Shown here: piece by piece, positions 1-7,083 of the stretch
How the letters are laid out: each line of letters starts with the position of its first letter
Position numbering within the stretch: the first letter of the stretch is position 1
Assembly: GCA_027318945.1 (NCBI GenBank)
Contig: DAHVOF010000190.1
Location: 1-8,491, forward strand
DNA: 8,491 bases
Origin: Actinomycetota bacterium
GTDB lineage: Bacteria > Actinomycetota > Acidimicrobiia > Acidimicrobiales > Acidimicrobiaceae
Direction: 5' to 3'
Position numbers and translations under genes: made by a program
The notes under the pieces: generated by a model
What the model was told of the DNA's origin: nothing
Database searches by the model: none
Seen by the model: only the letters and a program-made list of their open reading frames with translations

Positions 1-1
1 G

Positions 2-163
2 AAGAATAGGGGAATACCTCCAGTGGAAGGGCCAGATCGAAGGGCCTTCATGGACAGGGCCAAGTTAGATTACATGGATTATGCAATCCTCGGCGACGCC
101 CATGCCGAGCTGGTCAATGGGATTCTCACCCTTACAGTCGACCTGCGGCGAGAAAACAGTTAG
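2..163 (+). CDS. 3' end of a plus-strand gene, possibly an Hsp20-like protein (5' truncated by the window)
   Basis: Frame 2 is open from the left edge for 53 codons to a TAG at 161-163; the other two forward frames are interrupted. The visible C-terminal tail is rich in charged residues and ends with AELVNGILTLTVDLRRENS. The A-x-L-x-NG-(I/V)-L-T-(L/I)-T-V pattern is what the last strands of the alpha-crystallin domain look like in Hsp20 small heat-shock chaperones (family knowledge), and the distance back to an upstream aromatic residue (the F in RRAF) is roughly right. However, the usual 'LP..VD' element before it is absent (LDYMDYAILGDAH stands there), so this is a weak match. If right, the protein would be an ATP-independent cytoplasmic holdase. 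It converges on rnd, with only 3 bp between the two stop codons. Being a real coding end is likely; the Hsp20 identity is a guess. Confidence 0.5.
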   Translation, partial: KNRGIPPVEGPDRRAFMDRAKLDYMDYAILGDAHAELVNGILTLTVDLRRENS

Positions 164-166
164 GAA

Positions 167-1363
167 TTAGCGCCGTCTATAGGTGCGATTAGAACGCTCC
201 TCAAGCTCCAGCTCTCCACTCTTGCTATTAAACGCGATAGCCAACTCCCCAGCAGCCAATCTCTTGATGGGCTCCCCAAGGACTTCATTCCGCCAACCGC
301 TCGATAGCCGAGAATCGGCGTCCCCCTCCAGGAAACCAGTTATGTCCGCTCTGGTCGCTAAAAGGAGCGGGTCTATATGCATGGACTGAGCGAGCTGGGT
401 TGCCCAGGTGATAACCAGACTCGCAATAGGTCGAGTCCTTTTATCTGATTCATGAACATCGGGAATGTGAAGATCGCTTTCAGCCATCGACCCTCCCCGA
501 GCAACGACTTGAAGTATCTGCTTATCCACGCCCTGCACGAGAAAACGCGGCTCCACGCCTCTAAGACCCGAAAGGCTCTCGATGGATTTTGGCATCTCCT
601 GCGAGATCACTGCAACCGCAAGGTCAGAGAGCACATACCTGACGGGGATATCAAGCGTGGAAGCTCTCTCCTCCCGCCATGCAGCAAGTGCCTGTGCAAC
701 CTTGCGCGATTGTCCCTTTAGATGCCGACACTCCTTGATTTTCCACCATGCGCGCTCGATCGGCACCGAAGAGCGGTCTCTTTCGAGCAACACATGCGAT
801 TCATCCCAGGCCCATTCCAACCTGCCCATTTGCTTCAATCGGCTCTCAATCGTCCTCTTGAGCTCGGCCAGATGCGCTACATCGGAAGCCGCATATCTGA
901 GCTGACCTTCCGAAAGCGGCCTTTTAGTCCAGTCAGTTAAACGATCTCCCTTTGGTAGCGTTAACCCCAGCAGCCTTTCACCGAGCAGCATAAGCGATGG
1001 ATTTGAAAATCCAATGAAACCTGCCGCAATTTGGGTGTCGAATATCGAAGGAGGTAATAGGCCCACGGCTCGCGATAGAATCTCGAGATCCTGTACACCG
1101 GCATGCAAAATGACAGTTACCGGCATTTCAAATACCGACCTCATGACGGTGAGATCCAGCCCAAATGGATCTATCAGGGCAACATGATCCTTCCAGGCGA
1201 TTTGTATAAGTGCGAGCTTCGCAAAGTATGTGCGTTCCCGATGAAACTCCGTATCCAGAGCGATTTCAGCCGACTGGCGCAGTTCCGAAACGACCTCGTC
1301 GAAACTTTCCTGGCGATCGATCCACACCCAGTCTTTCGCCTCAGTTTTCTTGTTACCGAGCAA
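167..1363 (-). CDS. rnd: Ribonuclease D (DEDDy 3'-5' exoribonuclease with HRDC domain)
   Basis: Cytoplasmic 3'-5' exoribonuclease that trims tRNA precursors and other structured RNAs. The 398-residue product has the three exonuclease motifs of the DEDDy family: Exo I DTEFHRERTY (D37, E39), Exo II HAGVQD (D92) and Exo III YAASD (Y157, D161). An HRDC helical domain follows at about residues 205-288 (from ERAWWKIKECRHLKG), then a second helical C-terminal region (about 305-385) and a basic tail. This is the full RNase D layout and a normal length. The start is TTG at 1361-1363, with an in-frame TAG only three codons upstream, so the frame cannot extend further. An AGG lies 5 nt before the TTG. 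GTG at 1325-1327 (residue 13), which begins just before the first strand, is an alternative. It is separated from tyrS by 199 bp on the same strand, so it probably has its own promoter. Its stop (TAA, 167-169) nearly abuts the convergent gene. Confidence 0.93.
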   Translation of the reverse strand: MLGNKKTEAKDWVWIDRQESFDEVVSELRQSAEIALDTEFHRERTYFAKLALIQIAWKDHVALIDPFGLDLTVMRSVFEMPVTVILHAGVQDLEILSRAVGLLPPSIFDTQIAAGFIGFSNPSLMLLGERLLGLTLPKGDRLTDWTKRPLSEGQLRYAASDVAHLAELKRTIESRLKQMGRLEWAWDESHVLLERDRSSVPIERAWWKIKECRHLKGQSRKVAQALAAWREERASTLDIPVRYVLSDLAVAVISQEMPKSIESLSGLRGVEPRFLVQGVDKQILQVVARGGSMAESDLHIPDVHESDKRTRPIASLVITWATQLAQSMHIDPLLLATRADITGFLEGDADSRLSSGWRNEVLGEPIKRLAAGELAIAFNSKSGELELEERSNRTYRRR

Positions 1364-1562
1364 TTCTGCCTAACCATCCAATCCTCGGGCGCTATCCCGC
1401 CGAACCGTGGGGAGACACGCGGACTCGGTTGCTGCGCACAACCTGCAGGACTTCAAATCTGCCAACAGTGCGATTCGACGACGATTCGAACGTCTACAAT
1501 CCGAAACTACTTATCGCTAAGTCTAACGCCGGGCATCTCGGCAGCCGCCAAAGGAGAGCCGG
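1364..1562. other. 199-bp spacer between tyrS and rnd, probable location of the rnd promoter
   Basis: No gene is supported on either strand here. It contains a perfect 5-bp hairpin with a 7-nt loop (GGTTG 1427-1431 / CAACC 1439-1443), a direct repeat of CGATTCGA (1471-1478 and 1482-1489), and a short inverted repeat (GACG 1479-1482... / CGTC 1491-1494 around ATTCGAA). I see no hairpin followed by a U-run after tyrS and no clear -35/-10 pair. Because both flanking genes read leftwards, the rnd promoter and any tyrS 3' end should lie here; that is inference from gene orientation. Confidence 0.4.
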
Positions 1563-2840
1563 CTATGCCAGCGCACGAACTACCGCATAGTCTTTCTTGC
1601 CGCGTCTCAATAACAGAATCCCCCCGGGGGTCAAGTCGTCGGAGAACACCTTCGCATCGACGTCAACCACTCTTGTGTTGTTCAGGTAAGCTCCGCCTTG
1701 TTCGATGACCTTTCGTCCCTCTGATCTCGACTTTGCTAAACCGGCCTGAATATACAGATCCACAATGTCTATTCCTTGCGACAGCGAATCGGCCCCAATA
1801 CATATTGACGGAGCGTCCTGAATCGCCAACTCCACGACTTCCGGCGGAAATCGAAGGATCTCGTCTGAAAAAAGAGCTTGAGCAGCCAGCTTAACCTTTT
1901 CCGCAAGCTCTGCCCCGTGAACTTGCCGTGTCACTGCATATGCCAATGCACCTTGTGCCTTGCGCTTGGCGGGCTCATTCGCGGTTGCTAAATCAAGTTC
2001 GGCAAGCTGATCATCGTCGAGCCATGTGAATGAGCGAAGATAGGAGCCGACAACCTCATCCTCAGCCCTCAAGAAAAATTGGTAGAACTGGTATGGAGAA
2101 GTTTTTTCAGGATCGATCCAGATCGTTCCCGACTCGCTCTTGCCAAATTTGGTGCCATCGGCTTTCAAAACCAAGGGCGTCGTAAGACCGAAAGCTGTCC
2201 TTTGGCGCATCCGTCTAATCAGTTCGATTCCAGCGGTGATGTTGCCCCACTGGTCAGACGCGCCCATTTGCAGCACACAATCATAATGATCGAATAGGTG
2301 GAGAAAATCGTAGGATTGGAGAAGCATGTAGCTGAACTCTGTGTACGAGATGCCGTTCTCCCTGCCCGCAATCCGAGATCTCACAGACTCCTTGCCCACC
2401 ATCTGATTTATGCTGAAATGTTTTCCGATCTCTCTCAAGAAGTCCACAAGACGAATCTGGCCCAACCAGTCATTGTTATTTACCAAAAGAGCTGGATTAC
2501 CCTTACGTTCGAAATCCAAAAACCGGGAAAGCTGTGACTGGATCTTATAAAGATTCCGACTAAGCGAATCGGCATCCAGCAGGTTACGCTCCTCCGATTT
2601 TCCAGACGGATCACCGATCAAACCAGTGCCGCCACCCGCCACGGCTATAGGTCTATGACCGTGGTCTTGCAACCTCTTGAGATTGAATATTTGAACGAGA
2701 TGTCCCACGTGCAGCGAGTCGGCAGTCGGATCAAATCCGATGTAGGCACCTATGGAAGACCGGTTCAAAAGCCCCACTATCTCGTGATCAGTGACCTGGG
2801 CCACTAGCCCGCGACCCTGCATTTCCTCAAATAAACCCAC
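1563..2840 (-). CDS. tyrS: Tyrosine--tRNA ligase (TyrRS, class I)
   Basis: Charges tRNA-Tyr with tyrosine in the cytoplasm. Numbering from the upstream ATG at 2844-2846 (427 aa): the ATP-binding 'HIGH' signature is HVGH at 46-49 within YIGFDPTADSLHVGHL; the tyrosine-pocket segment YTEFSYMLLQSYD is at 168-180; the GASDQWGN motif is at 196-202; and the 'KMSKS' loop is KFGKS at 233-237. A C-terminal S4 RNA-binding domain (about 362-427, GLAKSRSEGRKVIEQGGAYLNN) grips the tRNA. Length is normal for bacterial TyrRS. I place the start at GTG 2838-2840 (425 aa) because GGAG sits 6 nt upstream of it, whereas that same GGAG touches the ATG at 2844-2846 with no spacer. It lies 24 bp after the menD stop on the same strand, so it is very likely co-transcribed and translated from the menD message. 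No T-box leader fits in so small a gap. Confidence 0.96.
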   Translation of the reverse strand: MGLFEEMQGRGLVAQVTDHEIVGLLNRSSIGAYIGFDPTADSLHVGHLVQIFNLKRLQDHGHRPIAVAGGGTGLIGDPSGKSEERNLLDADSLSRNLYKIQSQLSRFLDFERKGNPALLVNNNDWLGQIRLVDFLREIGKHFSINQMVGKESVRSRIAGRENGISYTEFSYMLLQSYDFLHLFDHYDCVLQMGASDQWGNITAGIELIRRMRQRTAFGLTTPLVLKADGTKFGKSESGTIWIDPEKTSPYQFYQFFLRAEDEVVGSYLRSFTWLDDDQLAELDLATANEPAKRKAQGALAYAVTRQVHGAELAEKVKLAAQALFSDEILRFPPEVVELAIQDAPSICIGADSLSQGIDIVDLYIQAGLAKSRSEGRKVIEQGGAYLNNTRVVDVDAKVFSDDLTPGGILLLRRGKKDYAVVRALA

Positions 2841-2851
2841 CGTCATCTCCC
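2838..2851 (-). promoter_or_regulatory. tyrS ribosome binding site that favours the GTG start
   Basis: Reading the minus strand, CGGGAG is followed directly by ATGACG and then GTG. The GGAG core is 6 nt from the GTG but 0 nt from the ATG. Normal Shine-Dalgarno spacing (about 5-9 nt) therefore points to GTG at 2838-2840 as the initiation codon, removing two residues (M-T) from the longest possible protein. Confidence 0.6.
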
Positions 2852-2864
2852 GAAGGTTAGAATC

Positions 2865-4583
2865 CTAGAACTTCATGCTGGCAATCAGGGCCTCGGCATT
2901 TCGCTGGCCCCGTTCGAGAACCCTTTTATGAAGCGCAGCGTTCTCCTCCCGATCGGACCTGAAGATCAGCAACCTTACACCGCCAACCGAAGTAAATTCC
3001 GCGAGCTCACGGCGGAGCGAGCCCACGCTGTCGATCAATCGAGTGTACAGCCCGAAACCAGCACCTATGGCCTCCAGGTCTCCTGGTTGAGCAGCCGCAA
3101 ATAGCTGCTCGAACTGCTCCCGTCCCAAAGACGCGGATCTTGCGACAAAAGAGAAAATTGCACCTCCGGAATTATCGGTAACGCAAATCAGCATGTCAAG
3201 CCCGCTAGCAGCAATATCGGCCAACGCACCGATGTCATGGCGAAAGGCAAGATCGCCGATCAGAAGAAACGATCTGCCTCCTGGATTTTCCCTATGGTGG
3301 GCCTTGGCTGCTCCATGGAAGCTTGATATGACTCCGTCGATACCGTTTACTCCTCTATTCGAATAAACCACAGGCTGCCGTGACGTCAGCGGTGCGAACC
3401 ATTCAAGGTCTCTGATTGGCATGGATGAAGACGAAAACAGCATATCGGAAACATCAGCATGCTCAAAAAGCTCCGAGGCCACTAATGGGTCGCTTATCTC
3501 CTCGCCAAGCCCATCCACGATCCCTTCCCGAGATGCCAAATCGAGCCTCGATAGAAGGTTGGCATACTCCCTGGAACTGTTATCGCGGTGCAAAGACGGA
3601 AAAAACGAACCCCATGAACCGAAATAAAAATCAGTGACGGCATTTTGAGAGTCAAGCCAGTTCCAATTTGGCACGACCCTGATAACTCGCGCGCCACGCT
3701 TGGCCGAACGAGAAATAAATCCGTTAACGACGCGCGAGGCTAGATCACCGCCCAGCAAAATTATAACTCCTGGATGGATCTGATCCTGGATGATCTCCGA
3801 ACGCAGGAATGCCTCGAAACTTCCGACTGAACATCCTGAAGTGCTACGAATCCCAGATGTCGGGCCAGCGAATACTGGCCATCCCAGGTTGCTGCACGTT
3901 GCCTCCGCCTGTCGAGATGCAACTCGATCCATCTCGCCTGCAATAACGAGCACCCTGGGTTCCCGTGCAATTGCTCCAAATAGCTCTGGCGAACCGTCGC
4001 CATGCAGACGATACCATGGTTGACCGGGTATTCTTTCGCCTTGCACCTCAGCATCCTCTTCGATCAGGGGCTCCCTGAAAGCAAGATTCAAATGGACTGG
4101 ACCACGCCTCGATGGATTTGAAGCCGCCTCGTGAAAAGCCCTCGACGCGAGAGCTCGCCAGCGAGACTTGTTGACAGCATCGGGAACCGACGGTGAAGCG
4201 CGAAAAAGCACCACGTCCGAAAAAAGCTCCTCTTGCTCCATCGTCTGCGCGGCTCCAAACTTGTGAGCCTCCAGCGGCCGATCGGCAGTGATTAGGATCA
4301 TAGGAACCCCAGAATGGAAAGCCTCAGTGACGCTCGGCCTCAAGTTGGCGGCGGCAGTTCCAGAGGTTGTAAGAACAAGTGTCGGCCGTCCGGTAACCTT
4401 TGAAATTCCAAGAGCCTGGAATCCGGCTGACCGCTCGTCGAGCACTACGTGAACCGCAATTTTGTCGCTTCCGCCGAGAGCAACGGCCATCGGACCAGAC
4501 CTAGACCCCGGAGCTATAACGGCGTCCGTTACGCCTGCCAGCTCCCATTCCCTCACTAAGCTAAGTGCAAATCCAAGATTCAT
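2865..4583 (-). CDS. menD: MenD: 2-succinyl-5-enolpyruvyl-6-hydroxy-3-cyclohexene-1-carboxylate synthase
   Basis: Thiamine-diphosphate enzyme making SEPHCHC from isochorismate and 2-oxoglutarate, the committed step of classical menaquinone synthesis. The 572 residues match the family's usual length and carry its signatures: APGSRSGP at 24-31, DERSAGFQALG at 49-59 with the expected catalytic Glu of the ThDP cycle at E50, TTSGTAAANL at 72-81, TADRP at 99-103 followed by FGAAQTMEQ, SSSMPIRDLEW at 385-395, SNRGVNGIDG at 408-417, and the ThDP/Mg element GDLAFRHD (443-450) through DNSGGAIFSF (470-479). The ATG at 4581-4583 has an AGGAAG Shine-Dalgarno 7 nt upstream, so the start is secure. It is divergent from menH, with 39 bp between the two longest frames, and tyrS follows it. 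The TAG stop is at 2865-2867. Nothing appears damaged. Confidence 0.97.
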   Translation of the reverse strand: MNLGFALSLVREWELAGVTDAVIAPGSRSGPMAVALGGSDKIAVHVVLDERSAGFQALGISKVTGRPTLVLTTSGTAAANLRPSVTEAFHSGVPMILITADRPLEAHKFGAAQTMEQEELFSDVVLFRASPSVPDAVNKSRWRALASRAFHEAASNPSRRGPVHLNLAFREPLIEEDAEVQGERIPGQPWYRLHGDGSPELFGAIAREPRVLVIAGEMDRVASRQAEATCSNLGWPVFAGPTSGIRSTSGCSVGSFEAFLRSEIIQDQIHPGVIILLGGDLASRVVNGFISRSAKRGARVIRVVPNWNWLDSQNAVTDFYFGSWGSFFPSLHRDNSSREYANLLSRLDLASREGIVDGLGEEISDPLVASELFEHADVSDMLFSSSSMPIRDLEWFAPLTSRQPVVYSNRGVNGIDGVISSFHGAAKAHHRENPGGRSFLLIGDLAFRHDIGALADIAASGLDMLICVTDNSGGAIFSFVARSASLGREQFEQLFAAAQPGDLEAIGAGFGLYTRLIDSVGSLRRELAEFTSVGGVRLLIFRSDREENAALHKRVLERGQRNAEALIASMKF

Positions 4584-4622
4584 CTACCATCTTCCTGAGT
4601 GCAGTACCTTAAGCGAGCCTAA
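4584..4622. promoter_or_regulatory. Short divergent menD-menH promoter region
   Basis: Only 39 bp separate the menD ATG from the first possible menH ATG (78 bp if menH starts at GTG 4662). Reading the minus strand it holds AGGAAG, the menD Shine-Dalgarno, and further upstream a TTAAGGTACT segment that could include a -10. Two full promoters do not fit, so at least one must overlap the other or lie within the opposing coding sequence. I could not assign -35/-10 boxes or an operator palindrome with confidence. Confidence 0.35.
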
Positions 4623-5498
4623 ATGCGATTCGGAACCAGGCAACCGTCACGTAAAAAAAGTGTGAAACTATCGATCTCACAGTGTCAAGTTTCAAACGAC
4701 GGTCTCTCGTACACTCGATATGCCAAGGAGGGAGTGGACCTTAAAGGGCGGGTTGTCCTGCTCCACGGATTCACCCAAAACGCAGCGAGCTTTAGTCAGA
4801 TCGCATCCGAGCTCTCGATGAACAGTCCAATCGAGACCCTGTGTGTTGACTTGCCATTCCACGGGGCATCGTCGAATGTCGCCGCCGACCTTGACCACGC
4901 CGCCGACCTTCTGTACCCTTTCGGGCCCGATTCGATCTGGGTAGGCTACTCACTAGGCGCGCGATATTTGCTATCGCTGTGTCTTAAACACGCAAAATAC
5001 CGTTGGAAGGTTATTTTCTCCGGAGTCAACCCAGGGATAGAAAATGAGCTCGAGAGACAGGCGAGATACGATGACGACCTCAAATTAGCCGCACGGCTCC
5101 AGGTTCTCGAAGGTGATCCCGAAGGATTTGGTACCTTTCTCGCAGAGTGGGTCTCCTTGCCGATATTCCGTCCGAGGACATCTTCAAGCGAAGATATCAA
5201 AACCCGCTTGAAAAACAGTCCGAGCAATCTCGCAAGATCGCTTCAGAGCACGAGTGTGGGAATCCAGCCCAACCTCTGGCCCCTCCTAGGCAACCTTAGG
5301 GGCGAAATCACAATTATTACGGGCGGAGAGGATGCCAAGTACCTAGAAATCGCTGGCCAGATAGGATCAAGGATTGCTGGACTGGAAGGTCTGGCACTGA
5401 AACAGGAAGTGATCGCCGGATTCGGCCACTCCGCTATTTTCGACCGACCCGAAGTACTACTCGATTCGGTTTTTTCCCTTTTAGCGAAAGAGCAATGA
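4623..5498 (+). CDS. menH: MenH-like alpha/beta hydrolase (probable SHCHC synthase)
   Basis: Predicted to eliminate pyruvate from SEPHCHC, giving SHCHC, the step after MenD. The protein has the alpha/beta-hydrolase oxyanion-hole motif LHGFTQNAASF (47-57), the nucleophile elbow GYSLGAR with S110, a candidate acid D237 in GGEDAKY and H269 in GFGHSAIFDRP, which gives a complete Ser-Asp-His triad. The segment NPGIENELERQARYDDDLKLAARL (136-159) followed by F..EW...PIF is characteristic of MenH, where the family has a G(L/I)...ER..R..D..(W/L)A stretch; this and the neighbouring menD make MenH much likelier than a generic esterase. At 291 aa it is slightly long. The first 13 residues are basic and poorly conserved in appearance, and GTG at 4662 (278 aa) is a plausible true start; neither start has a strong Shine-Dalgarno (a GAG lies 5 nt before ATG 4623). 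It is the only men gene here on the plus strand and ends 1 bp from the convergent glycosyltransferase stop. Confidence 0.85.
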   Translation: MRFGTRQPSRKKSVKLSISQCQVSNDGLSYTRYAKEGVDLKGRVVLLHGFTQNAASFSQIASELSMNSPIETLCVDLPFHGASSNVAADLDHAADLLYPFGPDSIWVGYSLGARYLLSLCLKHAKYRWKVIFSGVNPGIENELERQARYDDDLKLAARLQVLEGDPEGFGTFLAEWVSLPIFRPRTSSSEDIKTRLKNSPSNLARSLQSTSVGIQPNLWPLLGNLRGEITIITGGEDAKYLEIAGQIGSRIAGLEGLALKQEVIAGFGHSAIFDRPEVLLDSVFSLLAKEQ

Positions 5499-5499
5499 A

Positions 5500-7083
5500 T
5501 TAGGCTCCGTACCGACGGTATATCCTTCCCTCCGCTGGACTCAGGGAAAGTACCAGCCTGAAATGCCGGCCAAAGTAGGACTTAGTGACGGCGGTCCAGG
5601 GAATTCGCCTTGTGTTCTGAGGCGTAAGCCATACATACTGCGCACTTTCCAGTGCCGATAGCCAATTTGAGACAACCTTCTCATTCAGTGCAGCGCCTCC
5701 ATCAATCGTCTTTCCCCCGCTAAGGGCTATCGCCGTCCCGAATGGGTCCAACATTTTGGAACAGTCCGGACTTTCGGAAAAGAACCGGTTCGATGCAATT
5801 AGCAGAGAGACCTGGTCCGAGACAACGCAAGAGCCGACCGGTATTGCTGCCTCGGCAGCCTTTGCTGGCTGGGCTGCAGGAGCAACCGATGATTCGTAGA
5901 CGACTTCCAGAGTTGTCGCCAGAAACAACAAAACAATAGTTGGGACTATCCAAGCTCGTGTCGCATGGAACGTCTCGGCCCAACTATCCCTGATATCCCT
6001 GGTCGAGTTCGAAACTGCAATTGCGAGCGCCATGGCTAAAAACGGTGCCTCGAAATCCGCGTAGTGGTAATAAAAGTCATTCGGCCACAAAAGTGCGATG
6101 AAAATCAATATCGTGGCTGCCACTACAACGATTGAGAGAACTTCGGGATCCGATAGGGTACGAACAGCCGCCCATAAGATCACTAACATCCAAGCAAATG
6201 ACAGCGCCGCCGCAACCAAGCTCCCGTGGCCTAGTAGCCAAGATAAGGGGTTCGCTCCCGTTATGTCTGTCATCCGGACGAGCAGCGAGACCCTTCTCCC
6301 AGGGGCCCTTGACAATTGGTCAAGAACAACCTCCCTGACGAATGCACCCGGGGCAATCACAAAGAATGGCGCGACTACAACAATGAATCCTGCCACGGTT
6401 CCTGCAAGCAGAGGAATCGAACTTTTTCGATTTGATTTACCCGCAGAGAAGAACAATACCGCGAACAAAACTGCAGCTGGAATAATTGCCCAAGCCTTTA
6501 CCGAACCGGCAAGACCAAGAAAAATTCCAGCTAGCAATATGGAGGTTGGCGACTTTTTGAATCGAAACCTGCCAAAGCAAAGGAGGAACCCGACGAGAAG
6601 AAAGAAATTCAGATATGGCTCCAGAAGCACAGTCTGAGATGATGCGATTGCCTGTGGATACACGGCCATCACTCCACAAGCCGCCGAAATCGCTATGGGG
6701 CCACGAGACCTAACGAGCAGTCCGACCAGTGCAATATTGGCACAGTCCACGGCGACAGTGAATAAGCGCGTCGCGGCAAAACCGACTGAGGTCCCCGCAA
6801 TCTTCGACAGCATGGCGAACGGACTAAGCAAAACGGCAATGCCTGGCGGCTGAACCAGCACATAATCCTTATATGGGGCAATTCCCTGGACGAGCCGCAG
6901 TGCCGCCCCGAAATACACCCCGTCATCGTACTCAGTGATCCCGAAGAGATGACCGGGCCTGAAAAGGAGGTAAAGCCGCAGCAGCAGGCCAAGCAGGACG
7001 AAAGAAAGAATGAGTGCTCGATGGGCACTCGAACGATTGGCCCCTTGATCTGCCCTTGCTAATGGAACAGCCATAAAGACCAT
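5500..7083 (-). CDS. Multi-spanning membrane glycosyltransferase, GT-C fold (GT39/ArnT- or GT87-like)
   Basis: A 527-residue integral membrane protein with about nine to eleven hydrophobic segments (for example 22-41, 82-98, 105-125, 150-170, 182-213, 223-245, 286-308, 317-334, 342-358 and 377-394) and a soluble C-terminal portion from about 395. The first large loop after TM1 has EYDDGVYFGAALRLVQGIAPYKDYVLVQPPG (51-81); an acidic pair at that place (D53, D54) is the GT-C hallmark for the metal/lipid-phosphosugar site, and the '(H/Q)PPG' that follows is typical of this superfamily. By family it would move a sugar from a polyprenyl-phosphate donor to an acceptor on the outer face of the membrane; donor and acceptor cannot be told from sequence. 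The ATG at 7081-7083 has no evident Shine-Dalgarno; ATG at 7072-7074 (residue 4) is an alternative. It lies between menA and menH without known connection to quinone synthesis. The stop, TAA at 5500-5502, is 1 bp from the menH stop. Confidence 0.83.
   Translation of the reverse strand: MVFMAVPLARADQGANRSSAHRALILSFVLLGLLLRLYLLFRPGHLFGITEYDDGVYFGAALRLVQGIAPYKDYVLVQPPGIAVLLSPFAMLSKIAGTSVGFAATRLFTVAVDCANIALVGLLVRSRGPIAISAACGVMAVYPQAIASSQTVLLEPYLNFFLLVGFLLCFGRFRFKKSPTSILLAGIFLGLAGSVKAWAIIPAAVLFAVLFFSAGKSNRKSSIPLLAGTVAGFIVVVAPFFVIAPGAFVREVVLDQLSRAPGRRVSLLVRMTDITGANPLSWLLGHGSLVAAALSFAWMLVILWAAVRTLSDPEVLSIVVVAATILIFIALLWPNDFYYHYADFEAPFLAMALAIAVSNSTRDIRDSWAETFHATRAWIVPTIVLLFLATTLEVVYESSVAPAAQPAKAAEAAIPVGSCVVSDQVSLLIASNRFFSESPDCSKMLDPFGTAIALSGGKTIDGGAALNEKVVSNWLSALESAQYVWLTPQNTRRIPWTAVTKSYFGRHFRLVLSLSPAEGRIYRRYGA

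Noticed and set aside
1427..1443. 5-bp stem with a 7-nt loop starting CT and ending A, resembling an anticodon arm (anticodon GCG).
   Set aside because: No D arm, T arm or acceptor pairing at the expected distances on either strand.
1444..1465. A GGACTTCAAATC segment on the plus strand identical to the anticodon-loop region of bacterial selenocysteine tRNA (UCA anticodon).
   Set aside because: The anticodon stem needs a bulge, no matching acceptor stem or long variable arm surrounds it, and the following GATTCGAA does not form a proper T arm. Most likely chance.
1103..1708. 201-codon plus-strand frame over the rnd/tyrS region.
   Set aside because: Antisense to the well-supported rnd 5' end and tyrS 3' end, with no domain and an unlikely composition; a shadow frame.
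5449..5475. CCGAA / TTCGG hairpin followed by six T on the plus strand, resembling an intrinsic terminator.
   Set aside because: It lies inside menH, 20 bp before the stop codon, so terminating there would yield mRNA without a stop. The stem is only 5 bp with an 11-nt loop and the T-run encodes conserved-looking Val-Phe-Ser residues.
6098..6637. 179-codon plus-strand frame within the glycosyltransferase.
   Set aside because: Its Thr/Asn/Lys/Ala-rich composition is what the reverse strand of transmembrane codons gives; no ribosome site and no family resemblance.
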